DNA from: Nocardia pseudobrasiliensis NBRC 108224
GTDB lineage: Bacteria; Actinomycetota; Actinomycetes; Mycobacteriales; Mycobacteriaceae
Assembly (NCBI RefSeq): GCF_001613105.1
Contig: NZ_BDBS01000005.1
Coordinates: 427,756-491,755 of the forward strand
DNA: 64,000 bases
Direction: 5' to 3'
Position 1 is the first letter of the stretch, and each line of letters opens with the position of its first letter. The translations under genes were made by a program, and so were the position numbers. Positions 27,104 through 35,966 of this stretch are shown here, piece by piece. The notes under the pieces are model-generated. The model worked only from the letters and a program-made list of their open reading frames with translations. It had not been told where the DNA came from and searched no databases.

Positions 27104-28261
27104 ATGACTCGGGGACAGGCGTTTGTGTGGGTATTGCTGACGGCCGCGGTAATCGGTATCGCGGACGTACTCGGGCGCGTCGGCTTCCCCGCGCCGGAGA
27201 TGATCGTGTCGCTGGTCGTCGGCGCGGCCCTGGCGCTGAGCGGTCGGCTGCCCGCCCCGCTGCCGCGCGGGGTGAATCTGGGCGTGCAGGGCATGCTCGG
27301 CGTGCTGATGGGCAGCTATCTCGAGATGACGCTGCTGCGGTCGATCGGCTGGGCGCTGGTGCCGGTGCTGCTGGTCACGGTCGCGACGCTGCTGATCAGC
27401 GTGCTCGTGGCGATCATCTTCGCGCGGATGACCGGAATGGATCTGTCGACCGCGACGCTGGGCCTGATGGCCGGTGGTTCGGCGGCGGTGGTGGCCTGTG
27501 CCGACGAGTTGGACGCCGATCCGCGCCGGGTGGCGTTCATGCAGTACCTGCGGGTGGCCTTCGTGGCGCTGAGCGCGCCCGTGGTCGCGACGATGTTCGG
27601 TGAGGGCGACGGTTCGGCGGCGGGTGTCGTGGGCCGGGTGACCAATCCGGACCTGCCCGCGTGGATGATCGTGGGCCGCGGCGATCAGGTGGCCGGATTA
27701 TCGATCGCGATCGTGCTGTGCCTGGTCGGCACGCGGCTGGGCCGCTGGCTGCGGCTGCCGAATGCGGCGCTGCTCGGACCGATGATGTTGGCGATGCTGC
27801 TGACCGCGGCCGGTGTGAGCCACGGCTACGCGCCCACGCATCTGTTCAAACAGCTGCTGTTCGTCTTCATCGGCTTCGAGGTGGGTACGAGATTCACCCG
27901 CGCGGTCGTGGTGGAGATGGCCCGGCTGATTCCGGCCATGCTGGCCGCCGTGGTGGCGCTGTCGGGGCTCGTGGGCGCGGTGGCGCTCAGCCTGGCGCTG
28001 TTCCTGGATCTGCGGCCCACCGATCTGTATCTGGCCACCACGCCGGGCGGTATCAATGCCGTGCTGGCCACCGCCGAGACCATGAACGTCAATACGCCGC
28101 TGATCACGTGCGTACAGAGCATTCGGCTGCTGGTGATGGTGCTCGTGCTGCCGCTGGTGATGCGGGTGCTGCGCAATCGGGTGGCGCCGGTCGTCGAGGA
28201 CGCGGAACTCGACGCCGAGGCGGCCGGATCGGCCGTGGCCGTGTCGGCCGCTCGCGGCTGA
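27104..28261 (+). CDS. AbrB-family (PF05145) membrane protein
   Basis: 385 residues with about ten membrane helices in two similar halves, as expected for the AbrB duplication family often labelled 'ammonia monooxygenase'. The characteristic segment LGVQGMLGVLMGSYL appears in the first half and TTPGGINAVLATAE in the second. The substrate is unknown; it is probably a transporter. The 243-nt gap from cbs holds the cbs terminator and presumably this gene's promoter. Confidence 0.8.
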   Translation: MTRGQAFVWVLLTAAVIGIADVLGRVGFPAPEMIVSLVVGAALALSGRLPAPLPRGVNLGVQGMLGVLMGSYLEMTLLRSIGWALVPVLLVTVATLLISVLVAIIFARMTGMDLSTATLGLMAGGSAAVVACADELDADPRRVAFMQYLRVAFVALSAPVVATMFGEGDGSAAGVVGRVTNPDLPAWMIVGRGDQVAGLSIAIVLCLVGTRLGRWLRLPNAALLGPMMLAMLLTAAGVSHGYAPTHLFKQLLFVFIGFEVGTRFTRAVVVEMARLIPAMLAAVVALSGLVGAVALSLALFLDLRPTDLYLATTPGGINAVLATAETMNVNTPLITCVQSIRLLVMVLVLPLVMRVLRNRVAPVVEDAELDAEAAGSAVAVSAARG

Positions 28262-28711
28262 CCGAATCGGGACCAAATGCCCTTCGGGGGCGGGTCATAC
28301 ATACTTTTTGCGTGATCGATACCACTGATAGGCGACCGGTAAAACGCCAGGTCAGGGCGTCGGCGTAGCGGCAAATTCGTTAACCTACGGTGTCGTATCA
28401 CCATTTGTTCACCTTTGGTTAAGTTTAATGTAACCCATCGCAACCATCCTGTGACCTCGTTCGAAAACAGACCTCAGGTCTGGAAGCGCGAGGAGTAGTA
28501 CACGCCAATGCGGAACATGACCGCGATGGCCCCGGCGAAGAACGTGCCGGGGAACGGATAGTCGCAAGGTCGTGTCAGTTGGGGAGCAAAGTCCTCCCCG
28601 GTCCAAAAAACAGCATCAGCACGCAGGTGAACCCGAGAAACAGGGGTTGGCCTTGGATTCGTGCTGCCTGCTGCCGGCCGTCGGGCCGAAAGAGAGTAGG
28701 AATCACGTCGA
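28262..28711 (+). other. 450-nt gene-free leader/promoter region before the transglycosylase gene
   Basis: No credible gene. A locally A/T-rich stretch at 28380-28435 is the likely promoter zone. From 28468 on there are several hairpins: CAGACC-TCA-GGTCTG (28468-28482), CCCCGGC/GCCGGGG with a 9-nt loop (28530-28552), GGGGAG/CTCCCC near 28580, and CAGCACG pairing with CGTGCTG across about 40 nt near 28615-28665. This looks like a structured 5' leader. I could not match it to the c-di-AMP riboswitch. Confidence 0.5.
28530..28552. repeat. Stem-loop CCCCGGC-GAAGAACGT-GCCGGGG
   Basis: A 7-bp stem with a 9-nt loop, a member of the stem-loop family also found at 15675, 22608 and 30593. Here it lies 5' of a gene rather than at a gene end. 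Confidence 0.55.
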
Positions 28712-29287
28712 ATGTCGAAGTCCCCCAAGAGCAGTAGAGCCAAGGCGGTCGCACGCACCGCCGGATCCGTCACCCTGGCCCTGACCGCCGTCGTCGCCGT
28801 GACCGGCGCGAGCGGGCACCGCACGGATGTCGTGAAGCCGGTCGCACTGGCGTCGCCGATCGCCGACTCCGCTCCCCAGGCAGTTCCGGCCGCGATTCCC
28901 GCGCCCATGCCCGCGCCCGCGCCGCTGCCCGTGCTTCCGCCGCCGCCCCCGCCGGCGCCGAGCTACCCCGACAATCTCGACGGCTGGATCCATCAGGCGC
29001 TCGACATCATGACCGCCCACGGCATCCCCGGCAGCTACGACGGCATCATGCGCAATGTGCAGCGCGAGTCGTCGGGTAATCCGCGGGCCATCAACCTCTA
29101 CGACTCCAATGCGGCCGCCGGTATCCCGTCCAAGGGCCTGCTGCAGGTGATCGAGCCGACCTTCCGCGCCTATCACGTGGACGGCACGTCGTGGGACATC
29201 TACGATCCGGTGGCGAATATCGCGGCCGCCTGCAATTACGCGGCTTCGCGTTACGGGTCCATGGATAACGTGAGCTCCGCGTACTGA
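28712..29287 (+). CDS. Secreted lytic-transglycosylase-like (SLT) cell-wall enzyme
   Basis: 191 residues from ATG 28712. The N-terminus is a signal-type segment, followed by a Pro/Ala-rich linker (about 55-85). The C-terminal 100 residues are a goose-lysozyme-like SLT domain with the catalytic glutamate in VQRESSGNP, then SKGLLQVIEPTF and NIAAACNYAASRYG. It should cleave peptidoglycan glycan strands during growth or resuscitation. The long structured leader upstream suggests post-transcriptional control. Confidence 0.85.
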   Translation: MSKSPKSSRAKAVARTAGSVTLALTAVVAVTGASGHRTDVVKPVALASPIADSAPQAVPAAIPAPMPAPAPLPVLPPPPPPAPSYPDNLDGWIHQALDIMTAHGIPGSYDGIMRNVQRESSGNPRAINLYDSNAAAGIPSKGLLQVIEPTFRAYHVDGTSWDIYDPVANIAAACNYAASRYGSMDNVSSAY

Positions 29288-29415
29288 CACTGTCTAACAA
29301 TCTGGCAGCAATATCGACGCTAACTAGTGATTCGAGTGATCACGGCAGGGTATAACCGGCCTTGTAGTAGTTCTGGCAAACCGTCGGGAATGGCAGATAG
29401 CGAAGGGATGGGTCG

Positions 29416-30579
29416 GTGCACACCTCCAGTTTGGCTATCGAATGGCAGCAGGGACTCTCGAACGCGTGGAGCTCGATCGCGACGTGGGTGCCCAAGTTCG
29501 TCGGATTCTTGCTGATCCTGCTCGCCGGCTGGATCATCGCGACCGTCGTGGCGAAGATCGCCGACCGGATTCTGCGCCGGGTCGGATTCGACCGATTGGT
29601 CGAACGAGGCGGTATCGCGGACATGCTGTCGCGCAGTCGATACGACGCCACCGACATCCTGGTGAAGCTGGTCTACTACGCGATTTTGTTGATCGCGTTG
29701 CAGATCGGATTCGGGGCCTTCGGACCCAATCCGATCAGTGACATGCTCAATGCCATCGTCGGCTGGCTGCCGCGCGCCGCGGTCGCGATCATCATCGTGT
29801 GCATCGCCGGTGCGATCGCGCGGGCGGTCATGGATCTGATCGCGAATATGCTCAGCGGTCTGTCCTACGGTCGCATGCTCGGGCGGATCGCCGCGGTATT
29901 CATCTGGGGCGTGGGCATCATCGCCGCGCTGAATCAGATCGGCGTGGCCACCTCGGTCACCACACCCATTCTTGTCACCGTGCTCGCGACCATCGGCGGT
30001 GTGCTGGTGGTCGGCGTCGGCGGCGGCCTGATCCGGCCCATGCAGCAGCGCTGGGAGGGCTGGCTGGACAGCGTCGAGGGCGAGATGCCGCAGCTGCGCG
30101 GCCATGCCGAGGCATTCCAGCGTGGCCGCGAGGATGCCGCTCGGCAGCGCCAGCAGGTGCGCGAGCAGTGGGCGCGCGGGGAGCGGCCGAGTGATCGGTG
30201 GATGCCGCAGATGGCCAATGCCGGATACGGGTCCGAGGAGGATATGGGTCGGCAGATGGATCAGTCGACCGGCCGCCAGCGCATGGCTGGGCGGGGCTAC
30301 GACCAGGACCAGGATTACGACCAGGGTCAGGAGTACGGCGGCCAGTCCGGGTACGGGCAGCAGCGGGGGATGTCGCGTGGATTCCCGCAGCAGCAGGGCA
30401 CGCCGCAACAGCAACAACAGCAGCAGGGTATGCAGCGCGGCGGCCAGGGCGGGATGAATCGCGGCGGGATCGGATATCCCACGCCGTTTCCCGACAATGG
30501 TGGATACAACGATCCGAATCGTGGGGACTCCGGATATGAGGATCAGCGTGGGCAGGGGAATCCGCCGCAGCGGCGGTGA
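29416..30579 (+). CDS. CmpX-type conserved TM-helix protein with Gln/Gly-rich tail
   Basis: 387 residues from GTG 29416. The first 215 residues hold four to five membrane helices of the PF05552 'conserved TM helix' type, related to small mechanosensitive channels (VPKFVGFLLILLAGWIIATV, later GVLVVGVGGGLIRPM). From about 250 on the tail is low-complexity: Tyr/Asp/Gln/Gly-rich with a run of seven glutamines, probably disordered in the cytoplasm. CmpX-like proteins influence envelope stress and membrane tension. A strong terminator follows. Confidence 0.8.
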   Translation: MHTSSLAIEWQQGLSNAWSSIATWVPKFVGFLLILLAGWIIATVVAKIADRILRRVGFDRLVERGGIADMLSRSRYDATDILVKLVYYAILLIALQIGFGAFGPNPISDMLNAIVGWLPRAAVAIIIVCIAGAIARAVMDLIANMLSGLSYGRMLGRIAAVFIWGVGIIAALNQIGVATSVTTPILVTVLATIGGVLVVGVGGGLIRPMQQRWEGWLDSVEGEMPQLRGHAEAFQRGREDAARQRQQVREQWARGERPSDRWMPQMANAGYGSEEDMGRQMDQSTGRQRMAGRGYDQDQDYDQGQEYGGQSGYGQQRGMSRGFPQQQGTPQQQQQQQGMQRGGQGGMNRGGIGYPTPFPDNGGYNDPNRGDSGYEDQRGQGNPPQRR

Positions 30580-30592
30580 GTAGGGGTGGGGT

Positions 30593-30636
30593 CTCGTCGT
30601 CCCGGCGAAAAGCATGCCGGGACGACGAGAAATTTT
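30593..30636 (+). terminator. 14-bp stem-loop terminator with GAAAAGCAT loop
   Basis: The stem CTCGTCGTCCCGGC pairs with GCCGGGACGACGAG around a 9-nt loop, followed by AAATTTTG. It lies 13 nt after the stop of the TM-helix gene and is the longest member of the GAA-loop stem-loop family in this window. Confidence 0.85.
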
Positions 30637-30640
30637 GTGG

Positions 30641-30718
30641 GGCGGTGCCTGGCCGACGAAAACAGGGCGCGGTGCCTGGCCGACGAGAATGGCTGGGGTG
30701 CTGTCGGGCAGACGAAAA
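30641..30718. repeat. Three degenerate 27-bp tandem units
   Basis: CGGTGCCTGGCCGACGA recurs at 30643 and 30670, and a diverged copy (GGTGCTGTCGGGCAGACGA) follows at about 30697. The units fill the gap between two convergent genes. Confidence 0.7.
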
Positions 30719-30728
30719 CTCTGAGTGC

Positions 30729-31067
30729 TCAGGGCTTTTCGTTGGCGAGTAGGCAGACGCCCGCCAGGCGCAGTTGCAGCCAATCGGCGTGGGACCAGTC
30801 GCGGGGGGCGCGCAGGGCCTCGCGGCCGGAATGTTCGATCAGGCCCCGGGCATATCCGGCGAGCAGGACACTGCCGGGGACCGCGGCCGAATTCTCCACT
30901 CCCTGTTCGAGAATGTCGCGCACGGCGGCGGCATGTTGGTCCAGGGCCGCCGAAACCGCCGGAACCTCACGGGCGGCTGCCAGCGCCGGAACTCCGTGCG
31001 TCTTGTGCAGGCGATTGAGCGTCTTGCGCGCCGACACTTCGAGCAACGCGGAGCCGAGCAAAAACAC
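30729..31067 (-). CDS. Small DUF6401-like protein
   Basis: 112 residues from GTG 31067. It is helical, with LDQHAAAVRDILEQ in the middle and the C-terminal DWSHADWLQLRLAGVCLLA, which resembles the actinobacterial DUF6401 family found near natural-product genes. I am not certain of the family. The flanking 27-bp repeats and the acyl-CoA dehydrogenase give no functional link. The start has only a weak ribosome-binding site. Confidence 0.55.
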   Translation of the reverse strand: MFLLGSALLEVSARKTLNRLHKTHGVPALAAAREVPAVSAALDQHAAAVRDILEQGVENSAAVPGSVLLAGYARGLIEHSGREALRAPRDWSHADWLQLRLAGVCLLANEKP

Positions 31068-31124
31068 CAGGTGATACTAGCAATCCAGCAGCATCGGCAG
31101 CACTGTGATGTTTCACAAGGTCGA

Positions 31125-32288
31125 TCAGCGGAAAGCCTTGGCTCCCGTGAGCGCCTCGCCCAGTACGAGTTGATGCACCTCGGCCGTGCCCTCGTAGGTG
31201 AGTACCGACTCCAGATTGTTGGCATGGCGCAGCACCGGATATTCCAGCGTGATTCCGTTGGCGCCCAAAATGGTCCGGCATTCGCGCGCGATGGCGATCG
31301 CCTCGCGGGTGCTGTTGAGTTTGCCCGCGCTGACCTGTTCGGGCTTCAACCCGCCCTGATCCTTCAACCGACCCAGATGCAGCGCCAGCAGCTGGCCCTT
31401 ACCCAATTCGACGGCCATATCCGCGAGTTTGGCCTGGGTGAGCTGATAGGCCGCGAGCGGCTTGTCGAAGACCTGGCGGGTGCGGGCGTAGTCGATGGCC
31501 GCGTCCAGACAGTCGCGCGCGGCGCCCAGCGCGCCGAAGACGATGCCGAACCGCGCCTCCGACAGACAGCCCAGCGGCGCGGCCAGGCCCTTACCTTCCG
31601 GCAGCAGCGCGTCTTCGGGCAGCCGCACCCCGTCCAGGCTCAGCTCGGCGGTGATCGAGGCGCGCAGCGACAGCTTGTGATGCATCTCCCGGGTGCTGAA
31701 ACCGGGCGTGCCCGCGGGGACGAGGAAACCGCGGATGCCCTCCTCGGTGCGTGCCCACACCACGGCCACATCGGCGACCGAGCCGTTGGTGATCCACATC
31801 TTGGATCCGTCGAGCACCCAGTCGGACCCGTCGCGACGGGCGCGGGTGCGCATACCGCCCGGATTCGAACCGAAGTCGGGTTCGGTCAGGCCGAAGCAGC
31901 CCAGCGCCGCGCCCGCGGCCATCTCCGGCAGCCAACGCTGCTTCTGCTCCTCCGAACCGTATTTGTGGATCGCGGTCATGGCCAGCGAGCCCTGTACCGA
32001 AACCATGCTGCGCACACCGGAATCCACGGCCTCGAGCTCCAGGCAGGCCAGCCCGTACTCGGTCGCGGAGGTTCCGGCGCAGCCGTAGCCCTCGAGATGC
32101 ATGCCCAGCAGACCGAGCTTGCCGAGTTCCGGCGCCAGTTCCCGAGCCGGGAACGTCCCCTGCTCGAACCATTCGGCCACATGCGGGCGCAGCCGCTGTT
32201 CGCCGAACGCTCGAACGGTGTCCCGGATCTGCCGCTCGGTGTCGGTGAGCAGGGAATCAATGGCGAAAAGCTCGTCAACCGAAGTCAT
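31125..32288 (-). CDS. Acyl-CoA dehydrogenase, glutaryl-CoA dehydrogenase-like
   Basis: 387 residues from ATG 32288; upstream in-frame sequence is non-coding in character. The FAD-dependent ACAD fold is complete, with FGLTEPDFGSNPGGM, KMWITNG and the C-terminal TYEGTAEVHQLVLGEALTG, which carries the catalytic glutamate where glutaryl-CoA dehydrogenases have it. The family oxidises, and for glutaryl-CoA decarboxylates, acyl-CoA in lysine or tryptophan catabolism. Other short-chain substrates are possible. Confidence 0.8.
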   Translation of the reverse strand: MTSVDELFAIDSLLTDTERQIRDTVRAFGEQRLRPHVAEWFEQGTFPARELAPELGKLGLLGMHLEGYGCAGTSATEYGLACLELEAVDSGVRSMVSVQGSLAMTAIHKYGSEEQKQRWLPEMAAGAALGCFGLTEPDFGSNPGGMRTRARRDGSDWVLDGSKMWITNGSVADVAVVWARTEEGIRGFLVPAGTPGFSTREMHHKLSLRASITAELSLDGVRLPEDALLPEGKGLAAPLGCLSEARFGIVFGALGAARDCLDAAIDYARTRQVFDKPLAAYQLTQAKLADMAVELGKGQLLALHLGRLKDQGGLKPEQVSAGKLNSTREAIAIARECRTILGANGITLEYPVLRHANNLESVLTYEGTAEVHQLVLGEALTGAKAFR

Positions 32289-32441
32289 GTACGCCACATT
32301 ATCGGTCGGTTGACCTACGTGACAGGACAACTGTGACCGGACCCCGAGGACGGCCGAAAAAATTCCGAAGACCACCGATGGCCCCGGCCCGAACGCATAC
32401 CGTCAACAGGTCGGTGGACAGGCCGTCCTAGGCTGGCAGCC

Positions 32442-33590
32442 ATGACCGACGATCAGCTGGGGTTCTCCACACGCGCCGTGCACGCCGGATTCGATCCCGA
32501 TCCGCAGACAGGTGCGGTGAACGTGCCGATCTATGCCAGCTCGACCTTCGCCCAGGACGGGGTGGGCGGGCTGCGCGGCGGCTACGAATACGCGCGCACC
32601 GGCAATCCGACCCGGACCGCGCTGGAGGCGAATCTGGCCGCGCTCGAATCCGGGCGGCACGGCCGGGCATTCGCCTCGGGTATGGCGGCCACCGACTGTC
32701 TGCTGCGTTCGGCGCTGCGCCCCGGCGATCATCTGGTGATTCCCGACGACGCCTACGGCGGCACCTTCCGGCTCATCGACAAGGTATTCACCCAGTGGGG
32801 CATCGAATACTCGGTGGCGCCGGTCTCGGATCCCGATCGGGTGCGAGAGGCGTTGCGGCCCAATACGAAACTGGTCTGGATCGAGACCCCGACCAATCCG
32901 CTGCTCAATATCGGCGATATCGCCACGCTGGCCGATATCGCGCACGGCGGCGGCGCGAAACTGGTGGTGGACAACACCTTCGCCTCGCCCTACCTGCAGC
33001 AGCCGCTGCTGCTGGGCGCGGATGTCGTACTGCATTCGACCACCAAGTACATCGGCGGTCACTCCGATGTGGTGGGCGGCGCGCTGATCACCGACGATCC
33101 GGAACTGGACGCGGCCTTCGGCTTTCTCCAGAACGGCGCGGGCGCGGTGCCCGGGCCCACCGACGCGTTCCTGACCATGCGCGGGGTGAAAACCCTTGCG
33201 GTGCGGATGGATCGGCACTGCGACAATGCCGAGACCCTCGTCGGATTCCTGGCCGATCATCCGGCGATCTCGCGGGTGATCTATCCGGGTCTGCCCGAAC
33301 ATCCGGGTTATGCGGTGGCGCAGAAGCAGATGCGCCGCTTCGGTGGCATGATCTCGGTGCGGTTGCACGGGGGCCATCAGGCCGCGCACGACTTCTGCGC
33401 GCGCACCCGGATCTTCACCCTCGCCGAATCGCTGGGCGGAGTGGAATCGTTGATCGAGCATCCGGCGGCCATGACACACGCCTCGACCGCGGGCTCCGAA
33501 CTGGAAGTGCCCGCCGATCTGGTGCGGCTGTCGGTCGGGATCGAGGACATCGCCGATCTGCTCGCCGATGTGGAGCAGGCACTGAAGTGA
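32442..33590 (+). CDS. metB: Cystathionine gamma-synthase
   Basis: 382 residues from ATG 32442. It belongs to Cys/Met metabolism PLP enzymes, fold type I: PLP lysine Lys202 in HSTTKYIGGHSD, with the family markers SSTFAQDG, YEYARTGNPT and ETPTNPLL. It uses an activated homoserine and cysteine to make cystathionine on the way to methionine. Together with cbs (25484) it covers both directions of transsulfuration, and the order cbs-metB-greA-mca matches M. tuberculosis Rv1077-Rv1082. A shared terminator separates it from convergent greA. Confidence 0.9.
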   Translation: MTDDQLGFSTRAVHAGFDPDPQTGAVNVPIYASSTFAQDGVGGLRGGYEYARTGNPTRTALEANLAALESGRHGRAFASGMAATDCLLRSALRPGDHLVIPDDAYGGTFRLIDKVFTQWGIEYSVAPVSDPDRVREALRPNTKLVWIETPTNPLLNIGDIATLADIAHGGGAKLVVDNTFASPYLQQPLLLGADVVLHSTTKYIGGHSDVVGGALITDDPELDAAFGFLQNGAGAVPGPTDAFLTMRGVKTLAVRMDRHCDNAETLVGFLADHPAISRVIYPGLPEHPGYAVAQKQMRRFGGMISVRLHGGHQAAHDFCARTRIFTLAESLGGVESLIEHPAAMTHASTAGSELEVPADLVRLSVGIEDIADLLADVEQALK

Positions 33591-33597
33591 TAAGGGC

Positions 33598-33638
33598 GCG
33601 GGTCCGGCGACGGTGCTGCATTCCGTTGCCGGACCCGC
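33598..33638. terminator. Bidirectional hairpin between metB and greA
   Basis: GCGGGTCCGGC (33598-33608) pairs with GCCGGACCCGC (33628-33638), and inside this ACGG pairs with CCGT. It lies between two convergent stops. Confidence 0.8.
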
Positions 33639-33651
33639 CTGGTCCCCGGTA

Positions 33652-34146
33652 TCAGCTGTGGTAGGGCTCCGCGCTGACCAGCGTCACCTTCATGGTGTTG
33701 CCATTGGGCAGCGTGTACTCGCGGGTCTCGCCCACCTTGGCGTCGATCAGTGCGCCGCCGAGCGGCGAAGAGGGCGAGTAGGTCTCCAGATCGGAGTTGC
33801 CCAAGCCCTCCTCGCGGGTGCCGATGAGGAATGTCTCGGTGTCGGTCTCGTCGCCGTCGTAATAGACCTTGACGACCGAACCCGGCAGTGCGACACCCGA
33901 AACCGACGGCGCCACACCCACCTTCGCGTTGTTGAGCAGCTCCTGGAGCTGCCGGATGCGGGCTTCCTGCTGGCCCTGCTCCTCACGCGCGGCGTGGTAG
34001 CCCCCGTTCTCCTTGAGGTCGCCTTCTTCGCGGCGTTCGTTGATCTCGGCCGCGATGACCGGACGGTTGGCAATGAGCGCGTCGAGTTCGCCCTTGAGCC
34101 TGTCGTGCGACTCCGGTGTCAGCCAGGTCACGTTCGTCTCAGTCAT
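33652..34146 (-). CDS. greA: Transcript cleavage factor GreA
   Basis: 164 residues from ATG 34146, eight bases after GGAG; a GTG three codons earlier is less likely. The N-terminal coiled-coil finger carries the acidic tip in [19 protein letters not shown], and the C-terminal FKBP-like domain contains [16 protein letters not shown]. GreA enters the RNA polymerase secondary channel and stimulates cleavage of backtracked RNA. The length matches the mycobacterial protein (Rv1080c). Confidence 0.95.
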   Translation of the reverse strand: MTETNVTWLTPESHDRLKGELDALIANRPVIAAEINERREEGDLKENGGYHAAREEQGQQEARIRQLQELLNNAKVGVAPSVSGVALPGSVVKVYYDGDETDTETFLIGTREEGLGNSDLETYSPSSPLGGALIDAKVGETREYTLPNGNTMKVTLVSAEPYHS

Positions 34147-34371
34147 CTCGATCACTCCCTAGTAGTTGTTCCCGGCATGCCGGGATTCCCTGTTTCCGCC
34201 GCCGCACACCCCCGCTGCTGGAGGTCTGCGGCAGCAGTGGACGGCTGGAGCGATCCCCGGGGGACGTCCTCGAATCCCGACAGGCTTGACTCCGTCCCGC
34301 GCATGCGCTGGCCGCCAATGCAGCAAACACGGCTCCGAGTTCCGGAACCGTGTATCGGACCATTTTAGCAC
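34147..34371 (-). promoter_or_regulatory. greA promoter and long leader
   Basis: This covers most of the 311-nt gap between greA and the DUF4307 gene. On the minus strand TGCTAAAAT (34362-34370) is a good extended -10, placing the start near 34355 and giving a leader of about 210 nt. The leader begins with a hairpin at 34328-34352 (CACGGCTCCG/CGGAACCGTG, one mismatch) and contains the palindrome CCCGGCATGCCGGG at 34171-34184. No small gene is convincing here. Confidence 0.5.
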
Positions 34372-34457
34372 GATTTACAAAATCGCAGGTCGGAGCGGTC
34401 TTTACGGCGCGTTTTGCCCTGTTGGCCCGGCATTTCGGGGTTGTGAAACGCCCATGC

Positions 34458-34883
34458 TCAGGGTGCTTTCAGATACTGCGGGACCTTGCCGCTGCAGCCG
34501 TAGATGTTCCCATTGGCGGGCCGCGCTGTGCTGCGGACGGTTGCCGTGAGTTCGACGGTGCCGCTCGTGGAGGGCGGGATCAGCACCTCGCGGCGGCCGA
34601 CCTCGGCGCCGTCGGTGTCCATGGTCCGCACGAAACACACGACCGCCTGGTCGGGATGTTTGCGGGTGACCTTGAAGTGGATGTCCATGGTCGAGTCGTC
34701 CACATAGGCGTAGCCCAGCTGATCGGGCTCGATGTCCTGCGGGCCGAACTGCTTGTAACCGAGGTAGGCGACGCCCAGGCCGAGCAGCACCACGACCGCG
34801 CCGAGCGCGATCGCGATCCGGCGCCGATCGCGCGGGGGCCGCGCGCCGTAGCGATCGGCTACCCGGTCGGTCGCCTCGCTCAT
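34458..34883 (-). CDS. DUF4307 membrane protein (Rv1081c-like)
   Basis: 141 residues from ATG 34883; the frame extends upstream without sense. A short basic N-terminus (RVADRYGARPPRDRRR) is followed by one membrane helix (IALGAVVVLLGLGVAYLGY) and a beta-rich extracytoplasmic domain ending in a single-cysteine NIYGCSG. This is the DUF4307 layout, and the position between greA and mca matches Rv1081c. Function unknown. It is divergent from mca, with 180 nt between them. Confidence 0.85.
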   Translation of the reverse strand: MSEATDRVADRYGARPPRDRRRIAIALGAVVVLLGLGVAYLGYKQFGPQDIEPDQLGYAYVDDSTMDIHFKVTRKHPDQAVVCFVRTMDTDGAEVGRREVLIPPSTSGTVELTATVRSTARPANGNIYGCSGKVPQYLKAP

Positions 34884-35063
34884 GATCAGGTGCTCCCGGG
34901 GGGTAGGTCGGAACAAACGAAGGTCGAATGGAACTATAGGGAGTGGAGATCGGCGCGACCCGCCGGGCCCGTAGGGCCCGCGCACGGCGGCGCGCCACAC
35001 GGACTCGGCACCCGCGGCGGAAAGCGATGAGGTGAACACGGTGATCGACGAGGTGAATCAGGC

Positions 35064-35966
35064 GTGAGTGGACTTCGCCTCATGGCGGTGCATGCCCACC
35101 CGGACGACGAGTCCAGCAAGGGCGCCGCGACGACCGCGAAATACGCCGCGGAGGGCAACGACGTTCTGGTCGTCACCCTGACCGGCGGCGAGCGGGGCTC
35201 GATTCTCAACCCCGCGATGGATGTTCCCGGCATCCTCGAGCGCATCGAGGAGGTGCGCCGCGAGGAGATGGCCGAGGCCGCCCGGGCGCTCGGGGTCCGC
35301 CAGACCTGGCTGGGCTTCGTGGATTCCGGTCTGCCCGAGGGCGATCCGCTGCCGCCGCTGCCCGAGGGCAGTTTCGCGCTGGTGCCGCTCGAAGAGGCCA
35401 CCGAGGCGCTGGTGCGGGTGGTGCGCGAATTCAAGCCGCACGTCATCACCACCTACGACGAGAACGGCGGCTATCCGCATCCGGATCACATCATGTGCCA
35501 CAAGGTTTCGATGGCAGCCTTCGAGGCCGCCGGAGATCCGGAGCGCTTCCCCGACGCGGGCGAGCCGTGGACGCCGCTGAAGCTGTACTACGACCACGGC
35601 TTCAGCATGCAGCGCCTGGAGGCGTTCGCCGCGGAGTTCGAGCGCATCGGTGAGCCGTTCCCCATGCAGGACTGGCTGGATCGCATTCGCAAGGCAGCCG
35701 CCGAGCGCGGCGACAATTTCTCGCGGGTCACCACCCAGGTCGAGTGCGCGAAGTACTTCCCGCAGCGTGACGACGCCCTGCGCGCGCACGCCACCCAGAT
35801 CGATCCCAACGGCGCGTTCTTCGCCATCCCGCTGGAAATGCAGCAGCGGCTGTGGCCCACGGAGGAATTCGAGCTCGCCCGCACCCGAGTGCGTACCGAA
35901 CTGCCGGAGAACGATCTGTTCGCGGGCATCCGCGAGGCCGAGGGCGACGAGGATCCCGGCCGATGA
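35064..35966 (+). CDS. mca: Mycothiol S-conjugate amidase
   Basis: 300 residues from GTG 35064. The PIG-L/LmbE-like zinc fold is clear: the motif [11 protein letters not shown] gives the zinc ligands His12 and Asp15, and HPDH near 139-142 supplies the third. Mca cleaves mycothiol S-conjugates to release a mercapturate for export, a detoxification unique to mycothiol-making actinobacteria. Length and SSKGA favour Mca over MshB. The next gene overlaps its stop by four bases (ATGA). Confidence 0.95.
   Translation: MSGLRLMAVHAHPDDESSKGAATTAKYAAEGNDVLVVTLTGGERGSILNPAMDVPGILERIEEVRREEMAEAARALGVRQTWLGFVDSGLPEGDPLPPLPEGSFALVPLEEATEALVRVVREFKPHVITTYDENGGYPHPDHIMCHKVSMAAFEAAGDPERFPDAGEPWTPLKLYYDHGFSMQRLEAFAAEFERIGEPFPMQDWLDRIRKAAAERGDNFSRVTTQVECAKYFPQRDDALRAHATQIDPNGAFFAIPLEMQQRLWPTEEFELARTRVRTELPENDLFAGIREAEGDEDPGR

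Noticed and set aside
28262..28711. Canonical c-di-AMP (ydaO) riboswitch
   Set aside because: The conserved core, including the CAGCTAAC-type segment, is not visible; only weakly similar fragments occur.
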